A DNA stretch of 64,000 nt from Bradyrhizobium sp. AZCC 1719 (GTDB lineage Bacteria > Pseudomonadota > Alphaproteobacteria > Rhizobiales > Xanthobacteraceae): the NCBI RefSeq assembly GCF_036924525.1, contig NZ_JAZHRU010000001.1, forward strand, positions 5,299,001-5,363,000, given 5' to 3'. The number at the start of each line of letters is the position of its first letter. Position 1 is the first letter of the stretch. Below, in pieces: positions 1-8,600 of this stretch. Both the position numbers and the translations under genes were made by a program. A model generated the notes under the pieces. The model was not told where the DNA came from. It saw only the letters and a program-made list of their open reading frames with translations, and ran no database searches.

Positions 1-118
1 GGTCGTCGGAGAGGATTGATCCATTCAGGAAAGAGGAGGGCATTCGCCGTCAGTCACCGTACACACGCACTTGCCGCCGCCGGCCTCATCGCTGGCGGTG
101 TTTCGTGCCCCGTTCATA

Positions 119-137
119 AAACTATACGGTATCGTTT
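119..137. promoter_or_regulatory. Palindromic operator-like site (TetR type?)
   Basis: A 19-bp near-perfect palindrome, AAACTATAC-G-GTATCGTTT, has 8 of 9 positions paired in each arm. This architecture resembles TetR/AcrR-family operators. No convincing gene lies in bases 1-173, so the regulated gene is probably beyond the left edge of the window. The TetR assignment is inference from shape alone. Confidence 0.4.
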
Positions 138-173
138 TGTTTAACAAGAGAGGCTGAGGGCGCTCTGGGCGGC

Positions 174-635
174 TCAATTGTCCGGGTCGGCGCCGTACAG
201 GTTCGGCCCCTTGGTGCCCGGCAGAATGCCGAGCTCGACGATGCCCCATAGCGCGGGCGGAAGGCTCGCAAAAATCAGGATCGAGGCCGTCGAGAGATCC
301 CCGCTCCGGTCGGTGCTGGGGTCGTTAAAGAGGGCGATGCTGAGGCCGACAGAGAACAGGGCGAAGGGGAGCAGCCAGAAAACCAGCAGCCACCAGCCGT
401 TCTTGTTGCGGTCGTGCAATCGCTTGCTGCCGACGGCCAGCATCGGCCACAGGCTTAAGAGCCATATGAATTGCGAGGTCAAGGCGAGCATCAGGACGGC
501 CGCCTCTTCGCTTTCGAGGAGAAAGGGGGCGAAGGTCAAGACCTGCACCGCGACGATCAGGGCGAGGATCGCCAGCCAATAGGTGCGGCGGCCGATCCGG
601 CCGTCGAAGCTGAGAAGGATCTTCTGCAGTTTCAT
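174..635 (-). CDS. DUF805 family inner-membrane protein
   Basis: A 153-residue membrane protein of the DUF805 family; no biochemical role is established. Visible family hallmarks are the N-terminal GRIGRRTYW motif (about residues 12-20), the central RLHDRNKNGWW segment and the C-terminal LPGTKGPNLYG motif. Three to four hydrophobic segments fill the space between them. The chosen ATG at 635 has a GAGGATGGG ribosome site and places the family motif at the very N-terminus; longer frames upstream are unlike the family. It is a single gene, divergent from tgt. Bases 636-909 between them show no further gene. Confidence 0.85.
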   Translation of the reverse strand: MKLQKILLSFDGRIGRRTYWLAILALIVAVQVLTFAPFLLESEEAAVLMLALTSQFIWLLSLWPMLAVGSKRLHDRNKNGWWLLVFWLLPFALFSVGLSIALFNDPSTDRSGDLSTASILIFASLPPALWGIVELGILPGTKGPNLYGADPDN

Positions 636-909
636 CCCATCCTCGCCAGTGGCGTCCTCTCGGGTGCTTTGATTGGTCGGTACTGCGGCAGGTTTCGTTC
701 GAAACGGAGTTCCTTCAGGCAGGCGGGCAACTTCGTGAAGTTCGAGTCTCACCGCTACTTACGGGAAATCGCGCCGCAACAACTGAGGCAAAGGGCCGAG
801 CTTTATCCAACAACAAGGGAGCCCAAGTGCTTCCGTGTTGGGCACCAAGCGTCAGATTTCATCCACTGGGCGGTTGATTGGCCGTTCCCGGCACGCAATA
901 AGCAGCGCC

Positions 910-2043
910 ATGAGTCTTCCCAATCATTTCGAATTGCTCGCCACCAACGGCCAGGCCCGCACCGGCCGCCTGACCACGCCGCATGGCGTGGTGCAGACGC
1001 CTGCCTTCATGCCGGTCGGTACCGCCGGCGCCATGAAGGGCATGCACTGGCGCGAGGTGCGCGATGCGGGCGCCGATATCGTGCTCGGCAACACCTATCA
1101 TCTGATGCTGCGGCCGGGCGCCGAGCGGATCGCTGATCTCGGCGGCTTGCAGGCCTTCACCGGCTGGAACGGGCCGATGCTGACCGACTCCGGCGGCTTC
1201 CAGGTGATGTCGCTATCTGACCTGCGCAAGGTGAGCGAAAAGGCCGTGACGTTTCGCTCGCATATCGACGGCGCCAAGGTCGAGCTGTCGCCGGAGCGTT
1301 CGATCGAGGTGCAGCGCCTGCTCGGCGCCGACATCGCGATGCAGATGGACGAATGCGTGCGGCTGCCGGCCGGGCGCGACGACATCGAACGCGCGATGCG
1401 GCTGTCGCTGCGCTGGGCCGAGCGCAGCAAGCGTGCGTTCGAGACCGCGCCTGATGGCTACATGCTGTTCGGCATCGTACAGGGCGGCGACGTCCCCGCG
1501 ATGCGCCACATCAGCGCGCGCGAGCTGGTCGGGATTGGCTTCCACGGCTACGCGATCGGCGGGCTTGCAGTGGGTGAGCCGCAGGCGGTGATGCTGGCGA
1601 TGATCGAGGAAACCGCGCCGGCGCTGCCTGCGGATCGCCCGCGCTATCTGATGGGCGTCGGCACGCCCGAGGATTTGGTCGAAGCGGTGGCGCGCGGCAT
1701 CGACATGTTCGATTGCGTGATGCCGACAAGGAACGGGCGTCACGGCATGGCGTTCACACGCTTCGGCCAGATCAATCTGCGTAACGCCCGTCATGCCGAC
1801 GATCCACGCCCGCTCGACGAGGAGAGCGAGTGGCCCTCGGCGCGCAACATCTCGCGCGCCTATTTGCATCATCTGGTGAGGTCGGGAGAGACGCTCGGCG
1901 CGATGCTGCTGTCGGAAATCAACGTGGCCTATTACCAGCATCTGATGCAGGGCATGCGCGACGCGATCACAGCCGGCACGTTCGAGAGTTTCCAAGAGCA
2001 AACGCGCGCCGGATGGGCGAAGGGCGATATACCCCTGCGTTAG
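910..2043 (+). CDS. tgt: Queuine tRNA-ribosyltransferase (Tgt)
   Basis: Cytoplasmic tRNA-guanine transglycosylase, which exchanges G34 of tRNAs with GUN anticodons for preQ1. The 377-residue protein begins [10 protein letters not shown] at 910, matching family length. The catalytic acid lies in TDSGGFQ (Asp93) and the nucleophile in [14 protein letters not shown] (Asp268); both are intact. The structural zinc site is not: where Zymomonas Tgt has C-x-C-x2-C and a distal His, this protein has Ser306, Trp308, Ala311 and Ile337. Flanking [11 protein letters not shown] and MLLSE motifs align without gaps, so the loss is real in this reading. The last codons are repeated in decayed form near 4.1 kb behind an inserted block. 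Confidence 0.97.
   Translation: MSLPNHFELLATNGQARTGRLTTPHGVVQTPAFMPVGTAGAMKGMHWREVRDAGADIVLGNTYHLMLRPGAERIADLGGLQAFTGWNGPMLTDSGGFQVMSLSDLRKVSEKAVTFRSHIDGAKVELSPERSIEVQRLLGADIAMQMDECVRLPAGRDDIERAMRLSLRWAERSKRAFETAPDGYMLFGIVQGGDVPAMRHISARELVGIGFHGYAIGGLAVGEPQAVMLAMIEETAPALPADRPRYLMGVGTPEDLVEAVARGIDMFDCVMPTRNGRHGMAFTRFGQINLRNARHADDPRPLDEESEWPSARNISRAYLHHLVRSGETLGAMLLSEINVAYYQHLMQGMRDAITAGTFESFQEQTRAGWAKGDIPLR
1999..2019 (+). repeat. Direct repeat, copy 1 (tgt 3' end)
   Basis: A 21-bp stretch within the last codons of tgt, beginning CAAACGCG and ending GGATGGGCG. It is identical to 4060-4080. The two copies flank the MFS-adaA block. Confidence 0.85.
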
Positions 2044-2074
2044 GGCGCGGACTGGCCAGGGTGTAACTCGATCT

Positions 2075-3304
2075 TCAGGTTGAAGTCGCTGGGACGGGTG
2101 TGGACCTTCGGCCAAGCAGAATGATCGCCAGGGCCAGAAACTGAACCACCGCAATGAGCGCGAACGGCAATTGATAATTGGCCGTCGTGTCACGCATGGC
2201 GCCAATGATTGCGGGTGCGAATGCAAATACCCCCTGGTTGATCGCGATAATGAGCGCCACTGCGGTGCCGACATCCTCGCGTTCGAACTCCTTCTGCACG
2301 ATCAACGGCGGGAGTGAGGTTAGATTCCCGATCCCGAGACCGAAGAGAACGCATCCGAGCGTAAGACCCACCCATCCAGTACTGAAAATCAGCCACAGGA
2401 CGCCGCCAATCTGCACGGCAAAGTTGATCGCAGCCGCGAAACGGCGATCATGCTCACCGATCCATTTCCCAGCCAGGGTTCGGCCTACGATGGCACATAT
2501 CGTAGCCAGGCTGACAAGAAACCCCGCGTAGCTAATCCCAAGGTCCGGCGTCAGACGAGCTACCAGGTGCGCCAGCAGGCCGATCTGTGCGAACAGGCCA
2601 AGCGAGAAGGCGGCCGAAATCGTGATGAAGCGTGAGGTTCGAATGATCTCGGTGCGTGTCCGTCGTGGCCTTTGGCTCGGTGCTGCCCGGTGCGATGTGT
2701 CGCCGTCCGGCGCCAGTCTCATTTCGCTGGGCGATTTAGCCAGGAACCTGACGCAGAGATATGCAACCGTGGCCACCATGCAGCCTCCGACGAGGAGCGC
2801 TGCTGATGGGAATCCGATCGATCGTATCAGGTAGACCCATATCGGCACGAACAGCACGCCGCCGACGCTGGCGCCATTGAATGCAAGGGCGATCGCCATC
2901 GGCCGGTCGCGATCGAACCATTTTGCCACGATAGCGTTCAGCGCTGCTCCGCTGGTCATGGCCCAACCAGCCCCGCTCGGGATGGTCGCGACGAACAACT
3001 GCCAAGGCTCGCGTGCGCCGGACCAAAAAATCAGGCCCGTCGCCGTTGCGACCGCCCCAATGAACGTCGTTGTGGCGATCCCCAGTCGGCGATGAATCTC
3101 CGGCAGATAGGCTATGATGATTGCGCTGACCAAGAAGTGAGCCGTGATCGCCATTGAAATCTTCGAGATGGGCCAGCCTCGCGATTCGTGCAGCGATTGG
3201 AGAAATACCGAAGGGCCGTAGAACCCAATGCCCCAGGCGAACACGGCGATTGCAAACGCCGACCAGGCAACCGACCATCCAAAGAAGCGGCTCGCCGCGA
3301 CCAT
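2075..3304 (-). CDS. Major facilitator superfamily transporter
   Basis: A 409-residue inner-membrane secondary transporter with about twelve hydrophobic helices and a basic central loop near residues 205-220 separating two six-helix halves. The overall pattern resembles the monocarboxylate/oxalate-formate antiporter branch of the MFS; the substrate cannot be read. The start at 3304 is preceded by a GGAGAC ribosome site, better than the ATG at 3337. It is divergent from adaA, with 55 bp between starts, so both promoters must lie there. Both genes sit in a block that interrupts the region behind tgt. Confidence 0.85.
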   Translation of the reverse strand: MVAASRFFGWSVAWSAFAIAVFAWGIGFYGPSVFLQSLHESRGWPISKISMAITAHFLVSAIIIAYLPEIHRRLGIATTTFIGAVATATGLIFWSGAREPWQLFVATIPSGAGWAMTSGAALNAIVAKWFDRDRPMAIALAFNGASVGGVLFVPIWVYLIRSIGFPSAALLVGGCMVATVAYLCVRFLAKSPSEMRLAPDGDTSHRAAPSQRPRRTRTEIIRTSRFITISAAFSLGLFAQIGLLAHLVARLTPDLGISYAGFLVSLATICAIVGRTLAGKWIGEHDRRFAAAINFAVQIGGVLWLIFSTGWVGLTLGCVLFGLGIGNLTSLPPLIVQKEFEREDVGTAVALIIAINQGVFAFAPAIIGAMRDTTANYQLPFALIAVVQFLALAIILLGRRSTPVPATST

Positions 3305-3359
3305 TGTCTCCGTTCTCCCGAAACATAAGATGAGCACGACGTAGCATCAGGAGCGCGCG

Positions 3360-3974
3360 ATGGCTCGCCGCAAACGGACTCCGTCGTCGGCAAGGACGGA
3401 GCTTGGCAATCTGGACGTCGCAGCCTGCGAGCGGGCTCGCGTCAACCGTGATCGACGGTTCGACGGTCGGTTCTTCTCAGGTGTCCGAACAACGCGCATT
3501 TACTGCCGTCCGGTTTGTCCGGTTCGCCCAGCGAAGGCGGAGAACGTGTCGTTTTATCCGTCTGCAGCGGCGGCGGAGCGCGCCGGATTTCGGCCGTGCC
3601 TGCGGTGCCGACCGGAGACGGCGCCATTTTCTCCGGCATGGAAGGGCTCATTGGCGACGGTCGAACGCGCGATGCGACTGATCGCCAGGGGCGCACTCGA
3701 TCGGGCGACTGTTGAAGCGCTCGCGGCCCGTCTTGGCGTCGGGGCGCGGCATCTATCCCGATTGTTCGACAAGCATCTCGGCGCGAGCCCCGGTCAGGTT
3801 GCCAAGACGGCACGGGTACAGCGGGCGAAGCGACTTTTAGATGATACCAAACTGCCGATGACCGAGATTGCATCGCTGGCTGGTTTTCGCAGCTTGCGTC
3901 GCTTCAATGCGGTCTTTGCGGAGGTCTACAAGCGTCCCCCGAGCGACATTCGTCGGACGCACCGGAACGTTTAG
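3360..3974 (+). CDS. adaA: Ada-type methylphosphotriester sensor/AraC regulator (AdaA-like)
   Basis: A 204-residue protein joining an Ada zinc/methyl-acceptor domain (about residues 20-90) to an AraC-type helix-turn-helix (about 100-198). The four zinc cysteines are Cys49, Cys53, Cys80 and Cys83. Their spacing of 4, 27 and 3 equals that of E. coli Ada Cys38/42/69/72, so Cys49 is the expected methyl acceptor. Family knowledge: the domain repairs methylphosphotriesters by self-methylation, then activates alkylation-repair genes. The protein lacks the AlkA and methylguanine transferase domains of longer Ada proteins, like Bacillus AdaA. AGGAG precedes the ATG. No alkylation-repair partner gene is adjacent; the divergent MFS gene may be a target. 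Confidence 0.88.
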   Translation: MARRKRTPSSARTELGNLDVAACERARVNRDRRFDGRFFSGVRTTRIYCRPVCPVRPAKAENVSFYPSAAAAERAGFRPCLRCRPETAPFSPAWKGSLATVERAMRLIARGALDRATVEALAARLGVGARHLSRLFDKHLGASPGQVAKTARVQRAKRLLDDTKLPMTEIASLAGFRSLRRFNAVFAEVYKRPPSDIRRTHRNV

Positions 3975-4035
3975 AAACTTCAGGGCCTATCTGGCATGTT
4001 CGCACTTCGCATAGAACCGATCGCCGCCGCCGGTA

Positions 4036-4104
4036 CGCTCCAAATACAAACGCCAAAAACAAACGCGCGCCGGATGGGCGCGCGGTGACATTGCTCCGAG
4101 ATAG
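4036..4104 (+). pseudogene. Decayed second copy of the tgt 3' end
   Basis: Reading from 4063 gives TRAGWARGDIAPR and then a stop, close to the real Tgt terminus [13 protein letters not shown] at 2001-2043. Upstream similarity (GCCGG-ACG-TC, then CAA) continues back to about 4036 and then fades. The 21 bp at 4060-4080 are identical to 1999-2019. It has no start and no domain, so it is a relic. It implies that the MFS-adaA block was inserted at or recombined into tgt, leaving the old end behind. Confidence 0.8.
4060..4080 (+). repeat. Direct repeat, copy 2 (tgt relic)
   Basis: Identical over 21 bp to 1999-2019 in tgt. It forms the right boundary of the MFS-adaA block. Confidence 0.85.
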
Positions 4105-4110
4105 CTTGAA

Positions 4111-4326
4111 TCAATTACAGGCGAACCTCTTGACCGAATGCTTGGTCACGAAGCCGTAACCGCAGGTGTCACAGGTCCAGAGATAGCTGATCACGTTGTC
4201 CTGCAGGTAGGCGGAGGCCTCCGCTGCCACCATCGTGTCGGCACACACCGGGCAGGTCGGCAAATCGCAGCCGCGCGGATCGGGCCTAGATGCTAGGGTC
4301 GACTGGATTTCAGCAATAGCTGGCAT
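4111..4326 (-). CDS. Small zinc-ribbon-like protein
   Basis: A 71-residue soluble protein of unknown function with two Cys-x2-Cys knuckles, CPVC (Cys25, Cys28) and CDTC (Cys52, Cys55), suited to bind one zinc ion. The ATG at 4326 has an ideal GGAGGT ribosome site six bases away; the ATG at 4338 has none, so the shorter start is chosen. Similar small zinc-ribbon proteins are common in Bradyrhizobium, to my recollection. It is transcribed away from cysK. The 232-bp gap to cysK shows no further gene. Confidence 0.75.
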   Translation of the reverse strand: MPAIAEIQSTLASRPDPRGCDLPTCPVCADTMVAAEASAYLQDNVISYLWTCDTCGYGFVTKHSVKRFACN

Positions 4327-4558
4327 CGTGACCTCCATGCGATCTGAACCTCAGGCCCAGCTCACAACCAAAGTATAAGCAGAAATCTTTGACGATGTCG
4401 CAACACAAATGCGTTGATTTCGCGATATTTAGCGAAGTTCTTGTTTTGCAATGCAGCGAAATCTTCGTTCCGGCAATTCCGGCTTGCGCATCGATGTGGC
4501 CGCCTCCTAAGTAGGAGAGCGCCTTTTCCCCGCACATGATCGCTTTGGGAGTGTCGAG

Positions 4559-5536
4559 ATGGATGCGTCGTCAGCCGCGAGTGCAGTGCAACGTCCGGGC
4601 CGGGGACGGGTCTTCGACTCCATCGTCGATGCGATCGGCGACACCCCGATCGTTCGTTTGCGCAGACTCCCGGAGGTGCATGGCGTTAGGGCAACCATCC
4701 TGGCCAAGCTGGAATATTTCAATCCCGCCGCGAGCGTCAAAGACCGCATTGGCGCGGCGATGGTGATCGCGATGGAAAAAGCCGGCGTGATCAACGCCGA
4801 TACCGTTCTGATCGAGCCGACCTCTGGCAATACCGGCATCGCGCTGGCGTTCGTCGCGGCTTCACGCGGCTACCGGCTCAAGCTTGTGATGCCGGAATCG
4901 ATGTCGATCGAGCGGCGCAAGATGCTGGCGTTCCTCGGCGCCGAGATCATCCTGACGCCGGCCGCGCAGGGCATGAGGGGCTCGATCGCAACCGCTGAGG
5001 AACTGGTGCGGACCACGCCCAACGCCGTGATGCCGCAGCAGTTCAAGAACCTCGCCAACCCCGAAATTCACCGCCGCACCACGGCGGAAGAAATCTGGAA
5101 CGACACCGGCGGCAACATCGATGTCTTTGTCGCCGGCGTCGGCACCGGCGGCACCATCACCGGCGTCGGACAGGTGCTGAAACCGCGCAAGCCGTCTTTG
5201 CGGATCGTTGCCGTCGAGCCGGAGGAAAGCCCGGTGCTGGGCGGCGGCCAGCATACGCCACACAAGATCCAGGGTATCGGCGCCGGCTTCATTCCGGACA
5301 TTCTGGATCGCTCCGTGATCGATGAGATCGTCAGGGTCAACGGCCCGACCGCGATCGAAATCTCGCGTGCGCTGGCGCGCATGGAGGGCATTCCCGGCGG
5401 CATCTCCTCGGGCGCTGCGATCGCGGCGGCGCTTGCGATCGGCAAGCGTCCCGAGAGCGCCGGCAAGACCATTTTGGCTGTCGTTCCGTCATTCTCCGAA
5501 CGGTATTTGTCGACGGCCTTGTTTGAAGGAATTTAG
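4559..5536 (+). CDS. cysK: Cysteine synthase A (O-acetylserine sulfhydrylase)
   Basis: A PLP enzyme of 325 residues that makes L-cysteine from O-acetylserine and sulfide in the cytoplasm. The PLP lysine is Lys61 in [11 protein letters not shown], the substrate loop is TSGNTG (88-93), and the phosphate loop is GTGGT (195-199). The C-terminal SERYLST segment is typical. An N-terminal extension of about 17 residues precedes the conserved core. A BrnA-like gene begins two bases after the stop, so the two are very probably co-transcribed. Confidence 0.95.
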   Translation: MDASSAASAVQRPGRGRVFDSIVDAIGDTPIVRLRRLPEVHGVRATILAKLEYFNPAASVKDRIGAAMVIAMEKAGVINADTVLIEPTSGNTGIALAFVAASRGYRLKLVMPESMSIERRKMLAFLGAEIILTPAAQGMRGSIATAEELVRTTPNAVMPQQFKNLANPEIHRRTTAEEIWNDTGGNIDVFVAGVGTGGTITGVGQVLKPRKPSLRIVAVEPEESPVLGGGQHTPHKIQGIGAGFIPDILDRSVIDEIVRVNGPTAIEISRALARMEGIPGGISSGAAIAAALAIGKRPESAGKTILAVVPSFSERYLSTALFEGI

Positions 5537-5538
5537 CG

Positions 5539-5778
5539 ATGGCGGACCAGCCGCGGCGGCCGAGAACCCTGAACGATGCGCGCACCGAAGCCGAGGCCGC
5601 ATTCAAGCGCGCGACCGCGAAAGTGGCGCAAGCACCCGCCAAACAGGCCTCCGTTCCCGGCGTGCGCGAGCAGGTCACGCTGCGGATCGATCAGGATGTG
5701 CTGGAATGGTTTCAGGAGGGTGGTCCGGGTTGGCAGGATCGCATCAACGAGGCGCTGCGAAAGGCTGCAGGCAAATAG
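5539..5778 (+). CDS. BrnA antitoxin-like protein, no BrnT partner
   Basis: A 79-residue protein. Residues 42-78 (VTLRIDQDVLEWFQ, then a glycine-rich turn and WQDRINEALRKA) match the ribbon-helix-helix-like DNA-binding part of BrnA antitoxins. In type II systems BrnA neutralises the RNase BrnT and represses its own operon. Here no BrnT gene is adjacent: cysK is two bases upstream and a terminator follows. The first 40 residues are a charged, Ala/Lys-rich tail. It may be a solitary regulator domesticated with cysK; that is inference. Confidence 0.75.
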   Translation: MADQPRRPRTLNDARTEAEAAFKRATAKVAQAPAKQASVPGVREQVTLRIDQDVLEWFQEGGPGWQDRINEALRKAAGK

Positions 5779-5820
5779 AACGCTCTTCTTAGGCTTATTG
5801 ATTTGCGACCTGCAAAAATG

Positions 5821-5851
5821 AAAAAGGCCCGGGATGATCCCGGGCCTTTTT
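5821..5851. terminator. Bidirectional rho-independent terminator
   Basis: The hairpin AAGGCCCGGG-ATGAT-CCCGGGCCTT is flanked by A's on the left and T's on the right, so it can end both the cysK operon (+) and the caspase-like gene (-). Confidence 0.9.
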
Positions 5852-5870
5852 GGCAGATGGTCGCCTGCCG

Positions 5871-7298
5871 TTAGCGCAGCATGCCGCCGACGACGCCGCC
5901 GATGAAGCGGCCGGCACCGGCTGGATCGGGGCCGGGGTTGCTGTACTGGCGCTGCGGCGGGGGCTGCTGCGGCTGCGGTTGAGGCTGCGCCTGAACGGTG
6001 CTGGGGGCGCGGCGCTTGGGAGCGGGACGCTCCTCATCGGAACTCGCGGTCGGTGCGGCCGCCACGATCTCCGTCAGCAGCGCCTTGTGCTGCAGCTTGT
6101 TGAGGTAGCCGCTCTTCGGATAGCCGCGCGCCGCCTGCCAGCGCGTGATCACGCCGCGGGTCGGGGCGTCGAACTGGCCGGTGACCTTGGTATCGAAACC
6201 GAGTCCGGTCAGGCGGCGCTGCACGTCGCGGCGCTGGCCTTTATCGAGGCCGATCTGGTCTTCAGTGGTCTGGTTGGCTTCTTCCTTGAAGGTCGCGGGA
6301 TCGATACCCGTGCTCAGGTTACGGGTTGCATCCTTTGCACCGCTCTCCAACGACGCAATCCGCGACAGCGCCAGCGACCGGAACTGACCGTTAGGATAGC
6401 TGGTCAGATAGGCGTTGAACTCCTCCGGCTTGTTGGAATCCTTGATCGAGCGCCAGAACTCCAGTTCGACGTCGGAGCCCGGCTTTGGGCCCGACGCCGG
6501 CGCGGCAGCCGCCACGGCGCCGGGCGCGGGCGCGCCGTTCAGGTAGACCGTGCCGATCAGGTTGGTGTGCCCCCAGGGGAGCTGACCCTTGTTGGTCTCT
6601 TCGTTGACCTGGGCGCGGACCTTGGTCATCGCCTGCTGGATCTCGACGCCGGGCTGGGTGAGGTTGGCGAGCAGGGCGCGCGTGAACGGGCTGTTGCCGC
6701 CTTCCTGGCCGTCGAGCGCGGTCTGGCCCGGGCCGGTCGCAAACGCGATCAGCGTGCCTTCGCCGGACTTCATTTCGGCGAGACCGGTCTGCACGTTGAC
6801 GCTGCGGGTGGCGGAGTTCGACTTGATCTTGGCTGCGAACGGGTTGTCGCGGCAGGCGTCGAGGAACACCAGCTTGACCTTGGCGTCGCCCATGGTCTGC
6901 TCGAGGGTGAGGTCGATGTTGATCGCGGCGCCAAGCTTGACGTCCATTTCGGATTTGATGTCGGCGTCGATCGGCAACAGATAGTTGGTGCCGGAGATGG
7001 CAATGCCGTGGCCGGCATAGAAGAACAGCGCGACGTCGGCGCCTTGCGCCTTCTTGCCGAAGTCGAGCAGACGTTCGGTCATCTTGTCGCGCGTGAGGTT
7101 GGAACCTTCGACCACCTCGAATCCGACATTGCGCAGCGCGGCGGCCATCGCCTTTGCATCAACGGAGGGATTTGGAAGCGGAGCGACGTTCTTGTAGGTG
7201 CCGTTGCCGACAACGAAAGCGACGCGCTTTTCGGCTTGGGCGGTTCCGGCCGCAAAGACCATACAAATGACGGACAAAATGAGGGTTGGGTAACGCAT
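5871..7298 (-). CDS. Secreted caspase-like protease (orthocaspase) with peptidoglycan-binding domain
   Basis: A 475-residue protein. The signal peptide ends near AQA-22, so it is exported. A C14 caspase domain follows (about 23-255) with the catalytic dyad His97 in FYAGHG and Cys149 in FLDACRDNPF. After a linker, residues 350-405 form a peptidoglycan-binding-1 domain, and a Pro/Gln-rich tail ends in a Gly-rich segment. Bacterial orthocaspases of this type usually cleave after Arg or Lys; the substrate is not known here. The peptidoglycan domain suggests a periplasmic or wall-linked site. It is a single gene sharing a terminator with the cysK operon. Upstream bases 7299-7471 hold no gene. Confidence 0.9.
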   Translation of the reverse strand: MRYPTLILSVICMVFAAGTAQAEKRVAFVVGNGTYKNVAPLPNPSVDAKAMAAALRNVGFEVVEGSNLTRDKMTERLLDFGKKAQGADVALFFYAGHGIAISGTNYLLPIDADIKSEMDVKLGAAINIDLTLEQTMGDAKVKLVFLDACRDNPFAAKIKSNSATRSVNVQTGLAEMKSGEGTLIAFATGPGQTALDGQEGGNSPFTRALLANLTQPGVEIQQAMTKVRAQVNEETNKGQLPWGHTNLIGTVYLNGAPAPGAVAAAAPASGPKPGSDVELEFWRSIKDSNKPEEFNAYLTSYPNGQFRSLALSRIASLESGAKDATRNLSTGIDPATFKEEANQTTEDQIGLDKGQRRDVQRRLTGLGFDTKVTGQFDAPTRGVITRWQAARGYPKSGYLNKLQHKALLTEIVAAAPTASSDEERPAPKRRAPSTVQAQPQPQPQQPPPQRQYSNPGPDPAGAGRFIGGVVGGMLR

Positions 7299-7471
7299 AT
7301 GAAATCCCCCTGCAGAATCGACAAAGGCTTTGGCTGTAACGCTGGCTGGACATTACAAATATCGCCTGCTTCGCACCACAAAAAAGCAGCCGAATGGCCA
7401 AATCCGGAGCCATCCGTTACCGTCGCGACACGCGCCATAGCGTGATCTAGATCACAGCCTGGAAATAAATT

Positions 7472-8347
7472 TCAGCCTTGCACGCGCGCAGGCGAAGGAT
7501 TCGGTTTCAGGTTCAACAAATTGCCCATGAGGATCAGCGCTGCGCCGAGCACGGTGAATACATCCAGCCGTTCCGAATAGATCAGCCAGCCCGCGGCGGC
7601 GCTCAACGGAACCCGCAGAAAATCCATCGGGATCACCACGGTGGCATCCGCGTGCAGCATCGCGCGCGCCATGCAGTAGTGGGAAAACGTGCCGCAAAAC
7701 GCGATCACCACCACCCAGCCCCAGAGATGGGCTGGCGGCCACGTCCAGACATAGAGCGCGGGGAGAAGACCAGCCGCAGATTGTATCACCAGCATCCAGA
7801 ACATGATCGAGAGCGTCTGCTCGGTCCGGGTGAGCGACTTCACCATCGCCACCGAAACGCCGAACCCGACCGCGGCTGCCAGCGCGATCAACTGCCCCGA
7901 ATCGATCTCGCTGGCAGCGGGGCGAACGATCACCACGACGCCGATGAGGCCGAGCACGATCGCCGTAATCTTCCAGAGTGTCATGCGCTCGCCGAGAAAC
8001 GTGGCGGCCAGGATCGCGGTCCAGATCGGCATGGTGAATTCGATCGCCACCACCTGACCGATCGGGATCAGCGTGAGCGCAAAGAACCAGCCGAGCTGCG
8101 CGCCGTAGTGAATGAGGTTGCGCGCAACGTGCTGCGGCAGCCGCTTCGTCTTCATCGCGCCAAAGCCGCCCCCGGCGCGGATCAGTGGGTACAGCATCAG
8201 AAAGCCGAGGATCGAGCGCATCTCCATGAGCTGGAACACGTTGATCTCGCGCGCCGCCTCGCGTCCGGCGATCGCGATGATCAGCATCAGGGTCAGCCAG
8301 CCGGCCATCCACAGCGCGGCCAGGGTTTTGGATTGTGTGCGGTCCAT
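7472..8347 (-). CDS. EamA/DMT-family transporter
   Basis: A 291-residue inner-membrane protein with about ten hydrophobic helices arranged as two EamA repeats (about 10-140 and 150-285), typical of drug/metabolite exporters. The substrate cannot be inferred. The start MDRTQSKTL at 8347 begins just before the first helix; the frame stays open to 8488 but the extra 47 residues are not membrane-like. No clear ribosome site is seen, so the start is uncertain. Confidence 0.85.
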   Translation of the reverse strand: MDRTQSKTLAALWMAGWLTLMLIIAIAGREAAREINVFQLMEMRSILGFLMLYPLIRAGGGFGAMKTKRLPQHVARNLIHYGAQLGWFFALTLIPIGQVVAIEFTMPIWTAILAATFLGERMTLWKITAIVLGLIGVVVIVRPAASEIDSGQLIALAAAVGFGVSVAMVKSLTRTEQTLSIMFWMLVIQSAAGLLPALYVWTWPPAHLWGWVVVIAFCGTFSHYCMARAMLHADATVVIPMDFLRVPLSAAAGWLIYSERLDVFTVLGAALILMGNLLNLKPNPSPARVQG

Positions 8348-8495
8348 TTGCGGGGAGATTGGTTGAGGGCAGGCCGGTATCGGCGAGCGCGCCACAATTT
8401 GCAACGCGCAAATGCGCGGGGGCAGCGATGCACGCCTTCGCAATTTCGCTGTGGGAGCGGCTCCAGGTTCAGTGCTAAGACCGGCCAACTTTGAG

Positions 8496-8573
8496 CGTCA
8501 TTCCGGGGCGATGCGAAGCATCGAACCCGGAATCTCGAGATTCCGGGTCTGCGCTTCGCGCATCCCGGAATGA
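8496..8573. repeat. Palindromic intergenic repeat
   Basis: An inverted repeat: CGTCATTCCGGGGCGATGCG at the left pairs with CGCATCCCGGAATGAC at the right, around an inner palindrome ACCCGGAATCTCGAGATTCCGGGT. It is a recognisable Bradyrhizobium dispersed element and lies between the EamA gene and RidA. Confidence 0.8.
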
Positions 8574-8600
8574 CCACAGGAATTGAGGAGGAAACTACGC

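Noticed and set aside
25..117. Short cysteine-containing frame MNGARNTASDEAGGGK at the left edge (minus)
   Set aside because: No ribosome site precedes the ATG at 117 and it overlaps a likely operator, so it is not supported.
5850..7445. Long open frame of 531 codons on the plus strand
   Set aside because: It lies antisense to the caspase-like gene, which has a signal peptide and active-site motifs. High GC makes long antisense frames common.
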